Of a stretch of DNA of 64,000 nucleotides, positions 60,670 to 64,000 are shown one piece after another. Source of the DNA: Nitrospira sp. CG24C (lineage in GTDB: Bacteria > Nitrospirota > Nitrospiria > Nitrospirales > Nitrospiraceae). The notes beneath the pieces were generated by a model that ran no database searches, had not been told where the DNA came from, and saw only the letters and a list, made by a program, of their open reading frames with translations. The translations under genes were made by a program, and so were the position numbers. The first letter of the stretch is position 1; the number at the start of each line of letters is the position of its first letter. The stretch is taken from assembly GCA_002869885.2 (NCBI GenBank), contig NEWR02000009.1, positions 136,170-200,169 on the forward strand, in the 5' to 3' direction.

Positions 60670-61104
60670 TTACTTGATCGTCTGCAACGTCTCGCGCAAT
60701 TCCTTCAACTCAGTACTCAGGAGATCAAGATGCAGGTCGCGCTGCGGTTGATCGCCCTTGAATTTCCACAGGCGCCCGAAGATTGCGCCGAGTTCCTTCT
60801 TGTGCGTCACGGCGAGGTCGTAAGCCGGCAACTTGGTTTGCGCCTCCGTCACACCGCAGAACGCATCATTGAGCGCATGAAACTGATTGTGCAAATCATC
60901 GAAGGCGGTATCGACGCCCTTCCCGCCCTTGGCCTTCGCTGCCGTGGCTTCCATCATGTTCGTGAGGTTGACCATCGTCTCTACGCCGCTGGCGCCCTTT
61001 GCTTGCATCGCATAGTCGCCTGCTCGGGGATAGAACAGATAGCTGCAGCCGGAGAGTCCGAGCAGCAACATTGACAGGATGAAGGTTCCGATTAAGCGGT
61101 GCAT
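60670..61104 (-). CDS. Small lipoprotein, function unknown
   Basis: A 144-residue lipoprotein: signal LSMLLLGLSGC with C20 lipidated, then a helical mature part with regular hydrophobic spacing. CGGAGG precedes the ATG at 61104. It lies 21 bases ahead of the BNR gene on the same strand, so the lipoprotein, BNR and MoaD-like genes likely form one unit. No recognised domain. Confidence 0.78.
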   Translation of the reverse strand: MHRLIGTFILSMLLLGLSGCSYLFYPRAGDYAMQAKGASGVETMVNLTNMMEATAAKAKGGKGVDTAFDDLHNQFHALNDAFCGVTEAQTKLPAYDLAVTHKKELGAIFGRLWKFKGDQPQRDLHLDLLSTELKELRETLQTIK

Positions 61105-61145
61105 TGGAGCCTCCGTGTATTGTGAAAGGTGACTCCTTGAGAAGG

Positions 61146-61178
61146 GCTGTTCCCTGAGTGATGAGCTCAGGGAACAGC
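61146..61178 (-). terminator. Terminator hairpin after the DUF1059 gene
   Basis: GCTGTTCCCTGAG (61146-61158) pairs exactly with CTCAGGGAACAGC (61166-61178), 20 bases past the DUF1059 stop; CCCTTCTC follows on the minus strand. Confidence 0.65.
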
Positions 61179-61197
61179 TCCCCAGTCAAGAGTTCGT

Positions 61198-61404
61198 TTA
61201 GACCGTGACGGTGACCGTCTTGATTGCCGCCTTCACCTGGGCCGCCATTTCCTGCGGGATTGACTCCAGTTTATGGCACTGCTTGGCGTGGGTGGCTACC
61301 AACTGCATCAGTTCCGCCTCGGTCTCAGCCCGCACCTGGAATCCGCAGCCGCCCGTCGGTTGGACATCCAGACATCCGAGTTGTTTGTACGGTTTTGTCG
61401 CCAT
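61198..61404 (-). CDS. DUF1059 small protein
   Basis: A 68-residue protein with the DUF1059 layout: YKQLGCLDV, GCGFQVRAETEAELMQLVATHAKQCHK, with three cysteines and a histidine (C10, C20, H39, C43) that may bind metal. AGGAGG precedes the ATG at 61404. Role unknown. Confidence 0.88.
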   Translation of the reverse strand: MATKPYKQLGCLDVQPTGGCGFQVRAETEAELMQLVATHAKQCHKLESIPQEMAAQVKAAIKTVTVTV

Positions 61405-61500
61405 GGTCCGTTCCTCCTGTGTGATGAGGTGAAGTAATAAGGTGTATAGTTCAGCACGTCAGCCAGGCCGGGTCAATACCACCTGACGGCTTCAGTCTGA

Positions 61501-61866
61501 CTACATGGAATAGAAGAACTCCTCCTTGACGATTTTTCCATTCTGAACCGTGTAGAGACCTGCTTCATCCAGTGTCATGCGTTTCCCCGTGTGTTTGGGC
61601 GTGACGTCATACTTGAAATGCAGGACAAAACGGTCGCCGTTGGGATAGGGCCCTTCAACCGTGCCGCTGTGGATTTCGTGATTGTCGACCCACCATTGAT
61701 TCTTTCCCTTGATCTTCGCAATTCCTTTCTGGGTCTGTTCCATGCCTGGCATGGCACAGGTCTCGAGGCTCTCGATATTCGTCGAGTAAAAGCGATCGAT
61801 CGCTTCCTGATTTTTGCCCTGCCGGCACAGTGCTGCCACTTCTTTCCCGATGTCTACGGCTGTCAT
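61501..61866 (-). CDS. SnoaL/NTF2-like protein
   Basis: A 121-residue cone-fold protein: helices to about 40, then KNQWWVDNHEIHSGTVEGPYPNGDRFVLHFKYDV and a final EEFFYSM strand. The family includes small-molecule isomerases and carriers; activity cannot be inferred. AAGGAGG lies before the ATG at 61866. Confidence 0.85.
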   Translation of the reverse strand: MTAVDIGKEVAALCRQGKNQEAIDRFYSTNIESLETCAMPGMEQTQKGIAKIKGKNQWWVDNHEIHSGTVEGPYPNGDRFVLHFKYDVTPKHTGKRMTLDEAGLYTVQNGKIVKEEFFYSM

Positions 61867-61984
61867 GATGAGATCCTCCTTGGCTGATAGGTGATGGTTC
61901 TGTTGACTCGGCGTACCGCTTTCCGCTTCGCAGGGGGCATGCTCGTCACGAATTTCTGCCTCCCTGTGGGGTCGTGAATTGGGG

Positions 61985-62635
61985 TCAGACCCCTGGTTTC
62001 TGGCTGAGCTTGCGAAATTCCTCGCGCGCGGCACTCACGATTAGCGGTGGCGCCTTGTCTGGACTGCCGGCATCGAACGGCGGCTGTGGATCGTACTCGA
62101 TGAGGAGTTGGGTAGTTTGCGCCGCGGCGGCCCCGAACTCTTCGGCAACCAGGGTGAGCGCCATGTCGATCCCGGAGGAAACGCCGGCGGCGGTGAAAAC
62201 CTTGCCCTGGCGGACGACCCGCTCTTTTGTCGGGATCGCACCAAATTGCTTCAAGACGTCGAGCGCCAGCCAATGCGTGGTCGCCTTCAGCCCTTGCAGT
62301 ACTCCGGCGGCGGCAAGGCCCAATGCACCGGTGCACACGGACGTGGTCCACTTCGTTGTCTTGTGCACCTGCGCGATCCATTCCAAAACCAGTGGGTCGC
62401 CCATCACCGCTTGCGGATACGCAGTGCCGGGCACCAGTAGGATGTCGGGCCTAGGCGTTTCCTCAAGGGTGTAGTCCGCCATTAAGCCCAGTCGGCCAAA
62501 ATCTGTGCGCTTCAACCCCTTTTCACGTGCAACGAAGCGAACGTCAATACCGAGCCCCGGTGACTGCAGTACTTCGTAAGGGCCGATCGCATCGAGCGCG
62601 GTCACGCCGTCGTACAGCAATATCGCGACTTGCAT
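61985..62635 (-). CDS. DJ-1/PfpI family protein, isonitrile hydratase-like
   Basis: A 216-residue class I glutamine amidotransferase-like protein. The nucleophile elbow SVCTGALG holds C101; D15 in ALDAIGPYE and the THW histidine (~120) match the isonitrile hydratase (InhA) group rather than PfpI proteases. Substrate unproven. AGGAGG precedes the ATG at 62635. It lies 15 bases after the zinc-ribbon gene on the same strand. Confidence 0.88.
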   Translation of the reverse strand: MQVAILLYDGVTALDAIGPYEVLQSPGLGIDVRFVAREKGLKRTDFGRLGLMADYTLEETPRPDILLVPGTAYPQAVMGDPLVLEWIAQVHKTTKWTTSVCTGALGLAAAGVLQGLKATTHWLALDVLKQFGAIPTKERVVRQGKVFTAAGVSSGIDMALTLVAEEFGAAAAQTTQLLIEYDPQPPFDAGSPDKAPPLIVSAAREEFRKLSQKPGV

Positions 62636-62650
62636 CTTCCTCTCCTCCTG

Positions 62651-62920
62651 TCATCGATTGTTATAGGTTTTTGAGGAGTTCCTGCCCTCGTCCCCCTCTC
62701 CCACGCTTCGAGCGGACTGACCTTCCCCCGATTGTTTCATTCTCCCTCCCTCTGGAGCTGTCAGAATAATTGGAGGAGGTCCAGGAGTCGCGATCACAGG
62801 ATCGACAATCGCGCCGCAATTGAGACAGCGCCAGCCGGAGATCTCATATCCCGCCGAGTCGAATTCAAGATTGTCATACTGTTCTCGAACCATCAGCCCA
62901 GCACAACGTGGACATGTCAT
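62651..62920 (-). CDS. Small zinc-ribbon protein
   Basis: An 89-residue protein with CPRC (3-6) and CLNC (32-35) forming a zinc ribbon, with GYEISGWRCLNCGAIVDPVI between and after; the rest is a disordered, charged tail. I recall similar short proteins in several copies in Nitrospira-like genomes, mostly lacking this tail. AGGAGGTG precedes the ATG at 62920. It is the first gene downstream of the operator-like site at 62963-62981 and probably heads a unit with the DJ-1-like gene. Confidence 0.78.
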   Translation of the reverse strand: MTCPRCAGLMVREQYDNLEFDSAGYEISGWRCLNCGAIVDPVIATPGPPPIILTAPEGGRMKQSGEGQSARSVGEGDEGRNSSKTYNNR

Positions 62921-62962
62921 TGGACACCTCCTGTCCTGAACGATTTCTGTCGCGATAAGTAT

Positions 62963-62981
62963 TGAACGAACGTTCCATAAT
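62963..62981. promoter_or_regulatory. Operator-like palindrome upstream of the zinc-ribbon gene
   Basis: TGAACGAACGTTCCATAAT has inverted arms GAACG/CGTTC. It matches the site in the TetR gene's own promoter (63624-63642, minus strand TGACCGATCGTTCCACTAT) at 15 of 19 positions, 43 bases before the zinc-ribbon start codon. Confidence 0.6.
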
Positions 62982-62999
62982 AGGTCGAAAAAAATCGGT

Positions 63000-63581
63000 T
63001 CAGTCTAAGATCGAGAGTGCAGTCTCTGCCGTCTGATTCACCGCGTCAGCCGGCGCTCCCGCTTTAATCATCACAATGGTCCCTTGCAGCATCGTCGTGA
63101 GAAAGCGCGCCAGCGCACGCGGATCTTTATCCTTCTTCAATTCACCCTGCTGTTTGGCACGGGCTAAGACCCGAAAGAAAGTGTCTTCAGCCATCTTGAG
63201 GACCTGGCGGAGTGTGCCTGCGATCTCTTTCTCATGCGGCGATAGTTCCATCACCGTGTTGGCGATGAGACAGCCTCGGCGCTGGGGATCGGCGAGGCCG
63301 CCTTCGATCATGCCCCGGATAAATAGACGGAGTGTGGGAAGCGCCGGCCCAGGCTGATCGAGCAACGAGAATTTCTCGCCGACGAATCCGTGGCAGTACC
63401 GGTCGATCACTTTTAAGAATAGTTGGCGTTTATCGCCGAAGGTGTCGTAGAGCGAGCCACGATTCAGGTCCATTGCCGTCAGGAGATCTTCCATCGACGT
63501 GGCTTCATAGCCCTTGTGCCAGAAGACCTGCAAGGCCTTCTCGATCGCTTCATCGGGAATGAATTCTTTTGGACGGGACAT
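63000..63581 (-). CDS. TetR/AcrR family transcriptional regulator
   Basis: A 193-residue repressor: helix-turn-helix in the first 50 residues (ALQVFWHKGYEATSMEDLLTAMDLNRGSLYDTFGDK) and a C-terminal ligand-binding domain of the type seen in NemR/AcrR-like regulators with a LANTVMELSPHE-type motif and C110. The ATG at 63581 is the usual start for MSRPKEF-type proteins. Its promoter contains an operator-like site, so it is probably self-regulating, and a second site suggests control of the zinc-ribbon/DJ-1 genes. Inducer unknown. Confidence 0.92.
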   Translation of the reverse strand: MSRPKEFIPDEAIEKALQVFWHKGYEATSMEDLLTAMDLNRGSLYDTFGDKRQLFLKVIDRYCHGFVGEKFSLLDQPGPALPTLRLFIRGMIEGGLADPQRRGCLIANTVMELSPHEKEIAGTLRQVLKMAEDTFFRVLARAKQQGELKKDKDPRALARFLTTMLQGTIVMIKAGAPADAVNQTAETALSILD

Positions 63582-63613
63582 GGGAGGGGACTCCAAAACT
63601 CGTGACGGGGCCA

Positions 63614-63643
63614 CATATACTCCATAGTGGAACGATCGGTCAA
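63614..63643 (-). promoter_or_regulatory. TetR gene promoter overlapping an operator-like site
   Basis: On the minus strand TTGACC (63643-63638) and TATATG (63619-63614) are 18 bases apart. The site TGACCGATCGTTCCACTAT (63642-63624) overlaps the -35 box and spacer, the usual position for steric repression by a TetR-type protein. Confidence 0.6.
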
Positions 63644-63764
63644 GTATAAAGTTGCCAGGCGGGAGGCGCGCCGGGGATGTCGCATTGCGTGAGCACAGGG
63701 GACTCACCGGGCCATCCCTCCCCTGCTGGCGTACCGTTTCAGCATCCTGTTAAAATCCCCCGCC

Positions 63765-64000
63765 ATGCCGATTGAAACCTATACCGCACAAGTTGAGTCG
63801 ATCGAGAATCTCACCCACGACGTGCGCCGCCTCGATCTGCGGCTGATCGAACCAAAGACCATCGATTTTAAACCTGGCCAATTTGTGTCGTTCGAGATGC
63901 CGGATCCGCAGACCGGTCGCCTCCTCACGCGTGCCTATTCCATCGCCTCGCAACCCAGCCGCTCAGGCGTCATCACGCTGCTATTCAATCTGGTATCTGG
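63765..64000 (+). CDS. FAD-binding ferredoxin reductase-type oxidoreductase (3' part outside window)
   Basis: 78 codons are visible before the window edge. The sequence starts a ferredoxin-NADP reductase-like FAD domain: FKPGQFVSFEMP (~36-47) and the FAD-binding RAYSIAS motif (~57-63). The acceptor domain is not visible, so flavohemoglobin-, ring-hydroxylase- or Fnr-like roles remain open. It is divergent from the TetR gene, whose operator-like site lies 123 bases away. Confidence 0.85.
   Translation, partial: MPIETYTAQVESIENLTHDVRRLDLRLIEPKTIDFKPGQFVSFEMPDPQTGRLLTRAYSIASQPSRSGVITLLFNLVS

Overview
This window looks like chromosome of a GC-rich, Gram-negative free-living bacterium. Gene content and style (split F0 ATP synthase cluster, RNase Y-YmdB-XseA run, tiny COX24-like basic protein, ArsS/ArsM arsenosugar genes, DUF1059 and zinc-ribbon small proteins, type II NADH dehydrogenase, many palindromic intergenic repeats) resemble the genus Nitrospira (phylum Nitrospirota). 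That assignment is recall-based inference; no marker gene settles it. No rRNA, tRNA or CRISPR array was seen.

Layout. 1-5.5 kb is an accessory island: the end of a membrane-protein gene, a Fic protein flanked by duplicated non-coding segments and a 196-bp inverted-repeat element, then a one-frame chimera of a type III-like DNA methyltransferase with the back half of the matching restriction helicase-nuclease. 5.6-20 kb mixes housekeeping genes (RNB ribonuclease, circularly permuted GTPase, glutathionyl-hydroquinone reductase, CPA1 antiporter, NDH-2, aldo/keto reductase, ABC exporter) with unusually many repeats and two decayed genes (a DUF72 relic and an unidentified relic). 20-32.7 kb holds small conserved proteins, nadB, a lytic transglycosylase, pabB-pabC, the F0 genes atpZ/I-B-E-F, larE, an active/inactive M16 peptidase pair and rlmN.

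32.8-44.4 kb is the cell-envelope and RNA/DNA maintenance block: Slt, ZapB-like and ZapA, RNase Y, YmdB, XseA/XseB, TlyA, a sugar-nucleotide epimerase, rhodanese, CutA and an M23 peptidase. 44.6-48.2 kb has formate-tetrahydrofolate ligase and HflK/HflC. 48.5-54.6 kb runs DUF488-arsM(5' truncated)-arsS-pstS-pstC-pstA-pstB on one strand, joining arsenic metabolism to high-affinity phosphate uptake. 54.6-64 kb is a mostly minus-strand accessory cluster: a secreted metalloprotease with a lone relative of its own pro-domain, methyltransferases, a BNR protein translationally coupled to a MoaD/ThiS-like protein, small stress-type proteins, and a TetR regulator whose promoter shares a 19-bp operator-like site with the neighbouring zinc-ribbon gene; a flavin reductase-type oxidoreductase begins at the right edge.

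Most notable: the Mod-Res chimera and its repeat-flanked Fic neighbour, three or more families of dispersed palindromic elements, the arsenic-phosphate gene run with a truncated ArsM in frame with DUF488, the lone pro-domain gene, the shared TetR-type operator, and xseA apparently lacking any canonical start codon.
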